Assembly (NCBI GenBank): GCA_946533175.1
Contig: CAMNBS010000020.1
Span: 1 to 16,906, forward strand
Source of the DNA: an uncultured Clostridia bacterium
GTDB taxonomy: Bacteria > Bacillota_I > Bacilli_A > RF39 > UBA660
DNA length: 16,906 nucleotides
Direction of reading: 5' to 3'
Positions 1-6,933 of this stretch are shown piece by piece. A program made the translations under genes and the position numbers. The stretch's first letter is position 1. Each line of letters opens with the position of its first letter. The notes below the pieces were generated by a model, which was not told the origin of the DNA, ran no database searches, and saw nothing but the letters and a program-made list of their open reading frames with translations.

Positions 1-42
1 GCTTTAGAAAGTTGTCCAACAAGTGCCATAGAAAAAAAATAA
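1..42 (+). CDS. C-terminal fragment of a [4Fe-4S] ferredoxin (partial)
   Basis: The first 42 bases read in frame as thirteen residues, ALESCPTSAIEKK, then TAA. The Cys-Pro-Thr plus Ala/Ser-Ile pattern is the usual last cysteine motif of small bacterial ferredoxins; the Bacillus Fer protein ends similarly with an E-x-CPT-x-SI stretch. It would be the tail of an electron carrier whose start lies beyond the window. The stop codon overlaps the left arm of a bidirectional terminator, which fits a true gene end. Only thirteen residues are visible, so the family call is tentative; any protein with a C-terminal ferredoxin-like domain would fit. Confidence 0.5.
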   Translation, partial: ALESCPTSAIEKK

Positions 43-61
43 AAAAGGGAAACCTTTTTTT
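41..61. terminator. Bidirectional terminator between ferredoxin and murI
   Basis: A perfect inverted repeat (AAAAAAGG, loop GAAA, CCTTTTTT) has a T-run on each side in both reading directions. It lies between two convergent genes: the plus-strand ferredoxin tail ending at 42 and murI ending at 60. It probably serves both. Confidence 0.85.
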
Positions 62-773
62 ATTTTTGGTAAAGATGATATGGAAACAATATAATATTTT
101 GAATATTTTTTTGTAAGTTTTCATCTATTTTACTAAAATATAATTCAATTAAAGAATCAGTATTATTATTTAATTCTAATGAATTAACCAGACACTCGCC
201 CATATCTAATACTTCAAGATGCATATTATCCGTAATAATTTTTTTTAACATTGGATAATGAGTACACCCTAAAACAAGAATCTGACAATTTTTAAAACAT
301 TTTAATTCTTCTTCTATCTCTTCTCTTTTCTCCTCAATTTGATTATTTTCAATAATTGGAACAAATGATGGTGTACTTTTCATCAAAATATTTTTCTTAT
401 TAATCATAAAAATATTGCTTTCAATTGTTCTTGTGGTTCCAATTACACCAATATCATGATAATTACTCTTAATCAAATAATTAACAGTTGGCGAAATAAT
501 ATCATAAAGAGGAAGAGAATATTTTTTTTTCAAATCATGAAAACACGTTGAACTAATAGTACCACATGCAATAATAATCATATCAACTTTTTTACTTATT
601 AAAAAATCAATGGCATCACTCGCTAAAGAAAAAAGTTCTTCTTTTTTCTTATTACCATAAGGCAAGTTTATAGTATCCCCAAAAAAAATATATTCATGAT
701 GAGGATATTTTTTTAATAAACAGGATAAAACATTCAAACCACCAATTCCGGAATCAAAAAGACCTATTCGCAT
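60..773 (-). CDS. murI: Glutamate racemase
   Basis: MurI interconverts L- and D-glutamate in the cytoplasm and supplies D-Glu for peptidoglycan. The N-terminal DSGIGG motif (residues 7-12), the GDTINLPYG block (32-40) and the two catalytic-cysteine motifs, ACGT around Cys70 and GCTHYP around Cys170 with His172, are all present in the family order. Typical racemases are near 265 residues; this one is 237, with a shortened C-terminus. In most homologues the first motif is ACNT, so the Gly at the Asn position is unusual. The ATG is preceded by AAGGAAG at good spacing. It follows the tRNA cluster on the same strand, but a terminator at 796-825 separates them, so it may rely on read-through or a weak promoter of its own. 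The Asp/Glu racemase superfamily is the alternative, but gene length and motifs favour MurI. Confidence 0.9.
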   Translation of the reverse strand: MRIGLFDSGIGGLNVLSCLLKKYPHHEYIFFGDTINLPYGNKKKEELFSLASDAIDFLISKKVDMIIIACGTISSTCFHDLKKKYSLPLYDIISPTVNYLIKSNYHDIGVIGTTRTIESNIFMINKKNILMKSTPSFVPIIENNQIEEKREEIEEELKCFKNCQILVLGCTHYPMLKKIITDNMHLEVLDMGECLVNSLELNNNTDSLIELYFSKIDENLQKNIQNIILFPYHLYQK

Positions 774-795
774 GTTATCACTTCCTTTTTATTAT

Positions 796-825
796 ATAAA
801 ATAAAAACCTTGATTATTCAAGGTT
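796..825 (-). terminator. Terminator of the tRNA cluster
   Basis: On the minus strand AACCTTGA, loop ATAA, TCAAGGTT forms a perfect 8-bp stem followed by TTTATTTTAT. It lies just past the 3' end of tRNA-Glu and before murI, ending the tRNA transcript. Confidence 0.8.
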
Positions 826-835
826 AATTACATCT

Positions 836-912
836 TGGTGACCAGTACGGGATTCGGACCCATGAATGCTGCCGTGAAAGGGCAGTGTGTTAAGCCACTT
901 CACCAACTGGCC
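836..912 (-). tRNA. tRNA-Glu (anticodon TTC)
   Basis: On the minus strand the acceptor GGCCAGT pairs with ACTGGTC (one G-U), and the CTGCC/GGCAG anticodon stem encloses CTTTCAC, giving anticodon TTC. The T arm is ATGGG, TCCGAAT, CCCGT. Discriminator A and CCA are encoded. The D stem is the short GTG/CAC type usual for tRNA-Glu. It is the last tRNA of a four-gene cluster. Confidence 0.95.
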
Positions 913-920
913 AAAAAAAA

Positions 921-997
921 TGGCGCCTCAACTAGGACTTGAACCTAGGACCCCTTGATTAACAGTCAAGTGCTCTAACCAACTGAGCTATTGAGGC
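921..997 (-). tRNA. tRNA-Asn (anticodon GTT)
   Basis: The acceptor GCCTCAA pairs with TTGAGGC, the anticodon stem CTTGA/TCAAG encloses CTGTTAA (anticodon GTT), and the T arm is CTAGG, TTCAAGT, CCTAG. Discriminator G and CCA are encoded. It lies 8 bases from tRNA-Glu. Confidence 0.96.
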
Positions 998-1004
998 ATA
1001 ATAA

Positions 1005-1081
1005 TGGTGGGCCTGGATGGACTTGAACCAACGACCTCTGACTTATCAGATCAGCGCTCTAACCACCTGAGCTACAAGCCC
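1005..1081 (-). tRNA. tRNA-Ile (anticodon GAT)
   Basis: The acceptor GGGCTTG pairs with CAGGCCC (one wobble), the anticodon stem CTGAT/GTCAG encloses CTGATAA (anticodon GAT), and CCA is encoded. The T stem GTTGG/CCATC has a T-T mismatch at its second pair (50-64); the other four pairs hold. A promoter of its own lies upstream at 1102-1130. Confidence 0.94.
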
Positions 1082-1101
1082 ATTTCACCAGCTACTTGAA
1101 T

Positions 1102-1130
1102 ATTCTACTATAATTTTCTCAAGATAGCAA
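1102..1130 (-). promoter_or_regulatory. Promoter for tRNA-Ile-Asn-Glu
   Basis: The minus strand reads TTGCTA, a 17-base spacer, then TAGAAT. The expected start near 1095 is about 14 bases before the tRNA-Ile 5' end. It lies between tRNA-Lys and tRNA-Ile, so the distal three tRNAs can be made apart from tRNA-Lys. Confidence 0.6.
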
Positions 1131-1157
1131 GTGTTTTTTTATATTTTTTTCAATTTT

Positions 1158-1233
1158 TGGTGTCCAGCTAGGGATTCGAACCCTAGACCCACTGATTAAG
1201 AGTCAGTTGCTCTACCAACTGAGCTAGCCAGAC
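1158..1233 (-). tRNA. tRNA-Lys (anticodon CTT)
   Basis: The acceptor GTCTGGC pairs with GCTGGAC (two wobble pairs), the anticodon stem ACTGA/TCAGT encloses CTCTTAA (anticodon CTT), and the T arm is TAGGG, TTCGAAT, CCCTA. Discriminator A and CCA are encoded. CTT reads AAG only, so a TTT isoacceptor must exist elsewhere for AAA, the dominant Lys codon here. It is the first gene of the cluster, with a near-consensus promoter at 1254-1282. Confidence 0.95.
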
Positions 1234-1241
1234 AAATAAAC

Positions 1242-1275
1242 CAAGCAATAATTATTGTATAAAAATTAATGCTTG
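1242..1275. repeat. Inverted repeat centred on the tRNA promoter -10 box
   Basis: On the minus strand CAAGCATTAATT and AATTATTGCTTG are complementary at 11 of 12 positions and flank ten bases that contain the TACAAT -10 box. As RNA it could be the 3' hairpin of the greA transcript, since GGTTTATTT follows. As DNA it could be an operator or cruciform over the tRNA promoter. The sequence alone does not decide between these. Confidence 0.5.
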
Positions 1276-1282
1276 ATGTCAA
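1254..1282 (-). promoter_or_regulatory. Strong sigma-A promoter of the tRNA cluster
   Basis: The minus strand has a perfect -35 TTGACA (1277-1282), a 17-base spacer and -10 TACAAT (1254-1259). Initiation near 1247 is about 14 bases upstream of tRNA-Lys. It sits just beyond the greA stop codon. Confidence 0.85.
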
Positions 1283-1289
1283 TACTTTT

Positions 1290-1766
1290 CTACTTAATTG
1301 CCGTTATTTCTATTTGATATACACCATTAGGACTATCCACTGAAACAACATCTCCTACCTTACGATTAAGTAAAGCTTTTGCTATAGGACTTTCATTAGA
1401 AATTTTAAAAGCAAAAGGATCTGCTTCTTGACTTCCAACTATTTGATATTCTTCTTCATCAGTTGGATCATCCATATATTTAATAGATACGGTATTTCCA
1501 ATATTAACTATTCCCTTATCTTGTTTTAAACTATCAATAATTTCAACGTTTTCTAAAAGTTTTTCAAGTTGTTTTATTCTTCCTTCGATTTCTGCTTGTT
1601 CATTTCTAGCAGCATCATAATCAGCATTTTCAGATAAGTCTCCAAGACTTCTGGCATCCTTTATTGCCTTTATATTATCTGGACGTCTAACGTTAATTAA
1701 ATAATCAAGTTCATCTTGTAATTCTTTATGACCTTGAACAGTTAATAATGTCTTACTTTTTTCCAT
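1290..1766 (-). CDS. greA: Transcription elongation factor GreA
   Basis: GreA enters the RNA polymerase secondary channel and stimulates cleavage of the transcript 3' end in backtracked complexes. At 158 residues it has the standard length. An N-terminal antiparallel coiled coil (about 10-78) carries the acidic tip GDLSENADY (42-50), whose Asp and Glu act at the polymerase active site. The C-terminal FKBP-like domain (about 85-158) includes the SPIAKALLNRKVGD segment. The ATG has an AGAGGTG ribosome site 7-8 bases upstream. It ends the conserved ruvX-to-greA gene string but also has its own near-consensus promoter at 1799-1827, as expected for a gene needed at a constant level. Confidence 0.97.
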   Translation of the reverse strand: MEKSKTLLTVQGHKELQDELDYLINVRRPDNIKAIKDARSLGDLSENADYDAARNEQAEIEGRIKQLEKLLENVEIIDSLKQDKGIVNIGNTVSIKYMDDPTDEEEYQIVGSQEADPFAFKISNESPIAKALLNRKVGDVVSVDSPNGVYQIEITAIK

Positions 1767-1798
1767 ACATTACACCTCTTTTTAAAATATACTCATTC

Positions 1799-1827
1799 AT
1801 TATATTATAACTCCTTTCAAAAGTCAA
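1799..1827 (-). promoter_or_regulatory. greA promoter embedded in the dgt stop codon
   Basis: The minus strand reads TTGACT, 17 bases, TATAAT. The TGA of the -35 hexamer is the stop codon of the upstream dGTPase-like gene (1824-1826). Initiation near 1792 gives a leader of about 26 bases. Confidence 0.8.
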
Positions 1828-2933
1828 TTGTTATTTTTAATAAGCTTTTCATACTCTTTAATCATGTATTCATCTGTCATTAAAGATATATAATCGAGAA
1901 CTATTCGTTTATTATTTGTTTCTTCATAATATATATTTTTGTTTAAAAACATTTGATAAATACTACTATCTTTATTTTCTTTTTCCAAATCATCTAAGTA
2001 TTGATAGAAAAGAGTGTGAAATACTTTCTCATAATAAGCCAATCTTTCTTGACTATTTGCATGATTATAGATATGAGAATAATTAAAATTAACTAAATCT
2101 TGTAAAGCTTTAAATACCTCATCACTTAATTTAATATAGTCATGTCCTTTACTGTTTTTAATAACATCTAATACCAAAGTATTAACAATATCTCGGTTAT
2201 TATCCCCTAAAACTTCTACAATATTTTGAGGAATATCACTACGTTTAATAAAATTCATACGAATAGCATCTTCTAAATCTCTTCCAGAATAACTAATTAC
2301 ATCACATAGCTTAACTACGCACCCTTCCAGTGTCATCGGATTAAAAGATACTTCCTTTTCATGCAAGTGGTAAGCATCATAATAATTTTGTAAAAATTCT
2401 TCCTTGGATTTTTTTTGACGTCGATATATATTATGTAATATTTCTCCATTATGACACAATATACCATCTAAAACTTGAATAGTTAGATTAGCTCCTTTAC
2501 CAGAACGTTCAAGAAACATATAATTTCTAACACCTTCTATATTATGTAAAAATGTTTCATTTAATTCTTGAAGACTAATCTTATTTAATATTTTTTCTCC
2601 AACATGACCAATTGGAACATGACCAATATCATGTGCCAAAGCAATCGCTTCAATTAAATCTTCATTTAATGCCAAGGCTCTTCCTACTGTTCTGGATATT
2701 TTACTAACTAATAGAACGTGAACAAGTCGGGTTTGAACATTATCATTAGTTTTAAAGGAAAATACCTGGGTTTTATTCATATAGCGAGTAAAAGAAGCAT
2801 AATTAATAATGCGATCAATATCACGATAAAAACTTGGACGGAAATCTTCTTCTTCATTCATGATTCTAATAGCTTCATTAGATTTTGTAGCATAAGGACT
2901 TAGGCTTTCTTCTTTCATAATTTTTCTATTCAT
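1824..2933 (-). CDS. dgt: dGTPase-like HD-domain dNTP triphosphohydrolase
   Basis: Members hydrolyse dNTPs to the deoxynucleoside and triphosphate, controlling dNTP pools. The N-terminus has the family's R-D-x-D-R-I-I run (residues 37-43) and KTQVF (54-58), then TRLVH with metal-ligand His72, and AHDIGHVPIGH with His101-Asp102, His105 and His110. A later LCDVISY block (209-215) holds the second conserved Asp211. At 369 residues it is shorter than typical YwfO-type enzymes (about 430). The ATG at 2931-2933 overlaps the end of the U32 gene by 8 bases and is preceded by AGGAGA, so translation is probably coupled. In Bacillus subtilis the equivalent position between yrrO and greA is held by udk (uridine kinase). 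Substrate preference cannot be read from the sequence. Confidence 0.85.
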   Translation of the reverse strand: MNRKIMKEESLSPYATKSNEAIRIMNEEEDFRPSFYRDIDRIINYASFTRYMNKTQVFSFKTNDNVQTRLVHVLLVSKISRTVGRALALNEDLIEAIALAHDIGHVPIGHVGEKILNKISLQELNETFLHNIEGVRNYMFLERSGKGANLTIQVLDGILCHNGEILHNIYRRQKKSKEEFLQNYYDAYHLHEKEVSFNPMTLEGCVVKLCDVISYSGRDLEDAIRMNFIKRSDIPQNIVEVLGDNNRDIVNTLVLDVIKNSKGHDYIKLSDEVFKALQDLVNFNYSHIYNHANSQERLAYYEKVFHTLFYQYLDDLEKENKDSSIYQMFLNKNIYYEETNNKRIVLDYISLMTDEYMIKEYEKLIKNNN

Positions 2934-4101
2934 AATATCTCCTAATCATTGAATAAAGAGGTAAATCATGATCAATATAAAAATGTAATGTCTCTTCAGC
3001 GTGATTAGCTTTATCAACTTTTTCCATCTTTTCGTTATATAACTCCTCTACTTTATATAAAAAATGATCTCTATTAGGAGTAAATATTTCAATAGTATCT
3101 CCTACTTTAAAATAATTACGTTGATTTATTGTACACAATTTTGTCTTTTGATCATAATCAACAACAATTCCCAAATAATCTTGATTGGATATTTCCCATC
3201 TACCTGAATAATATTGATCCGTTATATCTGCTTCATGATCAAAAAAATGGGTACTATTATCACGATTAGAGATTCTAGATAATATTTTATTTTCTCTTGT
3301 AATTATTTCATTATTTAATGTACCATTATAGTAATTATCAATAATAGTTCGATAACTTGATAAAACGGTTGCTAAGTAATAACTTGAACGCATTCTTCCT
3401 TCAATTTTTAAACTTTTTACCCCAATATCAATCATTTCTCGAATTAAATATGACATATTAAGATCTTTAACAGCCATAGTAAAAGGCTTATCTAATAAAG
3501 TAAAATTAAAACGACATATTTGGGCACAACCACCACGATTGGAATCACGATTAGTAAAATAATTTGATAAAACACAACGTCCAGAATAAAAGGTACACAT
3601 CGCCCCATGAATAAAACATTCAATATCCATTCCGGTTTCATCAATAATCTTTTTTATGTCATCTCGTCCTACTTCACGAGCTAAAACAACTCGATCAATT
3701 CCTTCTTTTTGTAAGTATTTAACACTTTCAACATTAGTTGTCGAATCTTGGGTACTAAGATGGACTTCCACTGAAAAAGACTCTTTTATATAATGAACTA
3801 AAAACAAATCACTAACAATAAAGGCATCAATTCCTGCATCGACAACCTTTTTAATATAATCATATACTCCATCAATATCTTCATTATGAAAGACAATATT
3901 TAGAGTAAGATATACTTTTTTTCCTAAATTATGAGCAAAAATACAACCCTCTTTAATTTCCTCAATACTAAAATTTTGTGCATTAGCTCGAAGAGAATAA
4001 TCTCTTCCACCAATATAAACAGCATCAGCACCATATAAACATGCTATTTTAAGCCTATCTAAGTCCCCGGCAGGACTTAAAAGTTCTATTTTATTTTTCA
4101 T
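2926..4101 (-). CDS. trhP2: U32 peptidase-family tRNA U34 hydroxylation protein (YrrO/TrhP type)
   Basis: YrrO/YegQ-type proteins act in prephenate-dependent formation of 5-hydroxyuridine at tRNA position 34; the name 'peptidase' is historical. The N-terminal ELLSPAGD motif (6-13), the GADAVYIGG block (24-32) and the U32 signature region with four probable Fe-S cysteines (Cys169, Cys176, Cys192, Cys196) are intact. The C-terminal part (about 310-391) looks like the small beta domain of the family. It follows the shorter YrrN-like gene with an 11-base overlap and is preceded by AAGGTG, so the pair is translated together as expected for partners. Collagenase-type U32 proteins are the alternative, but position next to trmR supports tRNA modification. 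The trhP1/trhP2 numbering follows the B. subtilis yrrN/yrrO order. Confidence 0.85.
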   Translation of the reverse strand: MKNKIELLSPAGDLDRLKIACLYGADAVYIGGRDYSLRANAQNFSIEEIKEGCIFAHNLGKKVYLTLNIVFHNEDIDGVYDYIKKVVDAGIDAFIVSDLFLVHYIKESFSVEVHLSTQDSTTNVESVKYLQKEGIDRVVLAREVGRDDIKKIIDETGMDIECFIHGAMCTFYSGRCVLSNYFTNRDSNRGGCAQICRFNFTLLDKPFTMAVKDLNMSYLIREMIDIGVKSLKIEGRMRSSYYLATVLSSYRTIIDNYYNGTLNNEIITRENKILSRISNRDNSTHFFDHEADITDQYYSGRWEISNQDYLGIVVDYDQKTKLCTINQRNYFKVGDTIEIFTPNRDHFLYKVEELYNEKMEKVDKANHAEETLHFYIDHDLPLYSMIRRYYE

Positions 4102-4954
4102 CTTTCACCTTATAAATTGTTTTTTTATAATAAAAACCTGTATTATCACTACCTGTTAATTCTTTAATTTTATTAAAGGCTTCATCCTCATTTATTAAAT
4201 GATTCATAAACTCATAAAAAGTTTTTAATACTTCCATAAAAACCTCATGTTCAATAAACTCTTCACTAAGTATAGCATAATCAAGAATATTCATTAAATC
4301 ATGAAATGGTTTAATACCATTCAATATCTCTTTATGTAAAATTCGAGTTCCCAAATTATTTTCTTGAATAAGATACTTTTGATCATCACTTATAATTTCA
4401 TATTCTTTTTGATTCATTTTTTCATTATGATATAAAAAATAATTAGTTAATAACTTTCTTTTAGAAAAAGAAACATCGGGATATCCAAACAAAAAACTTA
4501 TTAATCGTACTTTTGAACGACACTTGATTTCTTCAATTTCATCTTTAGTTATTTCACTCGATAAATAAACATATGAACAACCCTTATTTAAATAATAATT
4601 ACAAGTATTATAATTAGTAGTCATATGTTCTTGTCCCCATATAAGTGGAATACTTAGGTGATGTTTTTTAGAAATACTTAAAATACTTAAATCATAAAAT
4701 AATATTCCATTTATTTTTATTTCATCCAAAAAAAGCAAAATTTTCTCTAATTCTTCTAAATCTTTATTAAATATATTTTTGTTTAAAGATACAAATATTT
4801 CACAATTAGGATATTTTTCTCTAATCTCTTTTATTTCTTTCAAAGAAAACTCTGTATAATTTATACTAAAATCTTTTAAACCAATAATAAAAGAATTAGT
4901 ATAATTTAAATAAAGAGAAAAATCCTTTTTATTTAAACCAACTAATAATTTCAT
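4091..4954 (-). CDS. trhP1: YrrN-like U32 family partner protein
   Basis: This 287-residue protein sits exactly where Bacillus has yrrN, between trmR and yrrO. It retains the U32 fold pattern in degraded form: a GILFYDLSIL barrel strand (83-92), and LFGYPDVSFSKRKLLTNYF where functional U32 proteins have HG-x-x-C-x-x-x-SGRC. None of the clustered cysteines is present, so it cannot carry the Fe-S cluster alone. Known biology places YrrN and YrrO together in U34 hydroxylation, so a non-catalytic partner role is likely. The sequence is far more diverged than that of YrrO. The start ATG has AAGAAGGTAG upstream, overlapping the trmR stop. Confidence 0.75.
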   Translation of the reverse strand: MKLLVGLNKKDFSLYLNYTNSFIIGLKDFSINYTEFSLKEIKEIREKYPNCEIFVSLNKNIFNKDLEELEKILLFLDEIKINGILFYDLSILSISKKHHLSIPLIWGQEHMTTNYNTCNYYLNKGCSYVYLSSEITKDEIEEIKCRSKVRLISFLFGYPDVSFSKRKLLTNYFLYHNEKMNQKEYEIISDDQKYLIQENNLGTRILHKEILNGIKPFHDLMNILDYAILSEEFIEHEVFMEVLKTFYEFMNHLINEDEAFNKIKELTGSDNTGFYYKKTIYKVKDEK

Positions 4955-4958
4955 TTTA

Positions 4959-5555
4959 CTACCTTCTTTCAGTAACAGCTATACCATCACCTATTTTATA
5001 GATAACTGTTCGATATAACATATTATTTTCTAAAAAGTATATATAATCTTTAATCTTTCTTACAATAGACTGAATATTCTTACTTGGTAATAATGCTTCA
5101 TCCATCTCTACGTATCCATGAAATCCCATATTATCTGTAATAATATATCCATCCGTATCTAAATTATTTTCAAATTGATGAAAGAAATCAATATTTTTAC
5201 CCTTTGCAGCATCAATGAAAATCAAATCATATTTATCTGGTAGTGTAATGTTTAAAGCATCATTAAAAATTAAAGTTATCCGATTTTCTAAATTAAACTT
5301 CTTGATATTTTTCAAGGCTTCAAGATATCGTGTTTCATCTCTTTCAATAGTTGTAATATGAATATCCTGATTAACCATTGCCATCATAATAGCTGAATAA
5401 CCAATAGCTGTTCCTATTTCCAAAATATTTTTTATTTGTTTTTTTTCAATAAATGATTTTAAAAATTCAATTCCTTCATCTTGCATAATCGGAATATTTT
5501 CATTTTTAGCATATTCCTTTATTTTATTAATTTCGAGTTCGTAATCGACACTCAT
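4959..5555 (-). CDS. trmR: tRNA 5-hydroxyuridine O-methyltransferase
   Basis: TrmR (formerly YrrM) methylates ho5U34 to mo5U34 using S-adenosylmethionine, widening wobble decoding. The 198-residue protein has the catechol-O-methyltransferase-like fold: motif I ILEIGTAIGYS (44-54), an acidic ERDE at strand 2 (71-74), and metal ligands in FIDAAKG (Asp115) and TDN (Asp141-Asn142). Its neighbours provide the hydroxylated substrate, so three consecutive genes cover the pathway. The ribosome site AGGAGGT lies close to the ATG and next to the mltG stop codon. A small-molecule O-methyltransferase role is possible in principle, but gene order makes TrmR much more likely. Confidence 0.88.
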   Translation of the reverse strand: MSVDYELEINKIKEYAKNENIPIMQDEGIEFLKSFIEKKQIKNILEIGTAIGYSAIMMAMVNQDIHITTIERDETRYLEALKNIKKFNLENRITLIFNDALNITLPDKYDLIFIDAAKGKNIDFFHQFENNLDTDGYIITDNMGFHGYVEMDEALLPSKNIQSIVRKIKDYIYFLENNMLYRTVIYKIGDGIAVTERR

Positions 5556-5563
5556 ATAACCTC

Positions 5564-6640
5564 CTATAACCCCCCATTTATTTTGGATAATTCATTTTTC
5601 TTTTTTAAAAAATCATTATAATTATGATAAAAGAATGTTTCGCCAGTCTGAATATTTGCGATAAAATATAAATAATCCGTATCATTATAATGAATACTTG
5701 CCTCAATACTTGATTCGCTTACCATTCCAATTGGTCCAGCTGGAAGTTTTCCTGCCATACTAGAACTTCGCGTATTATATGCATTATTAGTTTCATATTG
5801 ACTTGTTTTTAAAACTTGTTTAGCATTATCTATTTTAAGAGAATAACGCGTTGTAACATCACTACCTAAACTCATTCCTTTATTAAGTCGATTAACAAAA
5901 ACCGAAACAACATTAGCTCGATAATCTTTAACATTACGTGATTCAAGTTCAGCCATAGAAGCCAAAGTTAACAATTCATGAACAGAATACTTACTTTTTT
6001 CTATATCACTCTTAAGTGGTGTTAAAACACTATCCATTTTTTTAATTAATTTATTAAATATTTCTTTAACGGTTACATCTTTCCCACTAAAACGGTATGT
6101 ATCAGGAAATAAATATCCTTCTAATGAATAATAAATTTTACTATTTAAAATATCTTCCGTAATAAACCAATAATCTTTAATTAAACTATCCAAATATTCT
6201 TTGTCTTTTAATAAATTATATACATCTTCTTCTTTATTATCCGTATTACTAGCAATAATTGATGCTATTTTACGCATATTAATACCTTCTTGAAAAGTAA
6301 GACTAATTTCATTTTCGTTATAATTATTTCCATTCTCAATAGTGTCAATTATTTCTTTTAAAGACATTTCTTTATTAAGAGTATACTTTCCAGCTTTTAG
6401 ATTATCTATTTGATGTAACTTTAAATAAACTTTAAAGAAAGTATCACTCTTAATTAAATCTTTTTCTTTTAATATTTCAGCAATTTTACCACTTGTAGCA
6501 CCACTTTCAATGATAACTTCTATATCTTCCTTACTACCTCCAACAGGTGAAGTATAATGATTATATAATAAACATAAAACTACAAGTATTACACCAATAA
6601 AAAGAAGAAAAGCTAACATTAAATTGCGTAGTTTTTTCAT
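5564..6640 (-). CDS. mltG: Endolytic murein transglycosylase MltG (YceG-like)
   Basis: MltG cleaves nascent glycan strands at the membrane and is thought to end peptidoglycan polymerisation. A single N-terminal membrane helix (about 6-27) places the rest outside. A LysM-like region (about 38-100) is followed by the YceG catalytic domain: EGYLFPDTY (174-182), ASMAELE with catalytic Glu231, a GSDVTTRYSL segment (259-268) and the C-terminal PAGPIG plus IANIQTGETFFYHNYNDF block (300-343). Length 358 is usual. It matches yrrL in the Bacillus cluster order. The gene is 8 bases beyond the DUF1292 stop, and its AGAGGT ribosome site overlaps that stop codon. Confidence 0.94.
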   Translation of the reverse strand: MKKLRNLMLAFLLFIGVILVVLCLLYNHYTSPVGGSKEDIEVIIESGATSGKIAEILKEKDLIKSDTFFKVYLKLHQIDNLKAGKYTLNKEMSLKEIIDTIENGNNYNENEISLTFQEGINMRKIASIIASNTDNKEEDVYNLLKDKEYLDSLIKDYWFITEDILNSKIYYSLEGYLFPDTYRFSGKDVTVKEIFNKLIKKMDSVLTPLKSDIEKSKYSVHELLTLASMAELESRNVKDYRANVVSVFVNRLNKGMSLGSDVTTRYSLKIDNAKQVLKTSQYETNNAYNTRSSSMAGKLPAGPIGMVSESSIEASIHYNDTDYLYFIANIQTGETFFYHNYNDFLKKKNELSKINGGL

Positions 6641-6648
6641 ATATACCT

Positions 6649-6933
6649 CTAATTATTCTTTGTAGCTTTAGTTATTTCCTCTTGTAATGTTTTTAAAATG
6701 GTATCTATTACTTTCCACTCTTTTTCAGTTTTAATCTCTTCTAATTTCATTTTTGGATCTGCTGGATCATAAATTGATGCATACACTTGTACTTGACCTT
6801 TATCATCCTTAGTATTATCAGTATAAACGATATAACTTTTTCCTGTTTCATCATTATCAAAAGTACATATAATATCGCATACTATTTCATTTCCATGTTC
6901 ATCTTTTACCTTAAACGTATTTTTATTTTCCAT
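6649..6933 (-). CDS. DUF1292 family protein (YrzB-like)
   Basis: A small acidic cytoplasmic protein of 94 residues with the family pattern: an N-terminal beta-rich part (FKVKDEHGNEIVCDIICTF, then YIVYTDN, then VYASIYDP) and a C-terminal helical tail (EEIKTEKEWKVIDTILKTL). Its biochemical function is unknown; the family sits next to ruvX across Firmicutes. The reading frame stays open further upstream, but the ATG at 6931-6933 has AAAGGG at 8 bases and overlaps the ruvX end by only 11 bases, matching the family's N-terminus; an earlier start would add residues unlike the family. Confidence 0.88.
   Translation of the reverse strand: MENKNTFKVKDEHGNEIVCDIICTFDNDETGKSYIVYTDNTKDDKGQVQVYASIYDPADPKMKLEEIKTEKEWKVIDTILKTLQEEITKATKNN

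Noticed and set aside
2718..2903. Plus-strand 61-codon ORF
   Set aside because: Antisense to the conserved N-terminus of the dGTPase-like protein, with no support of its own.
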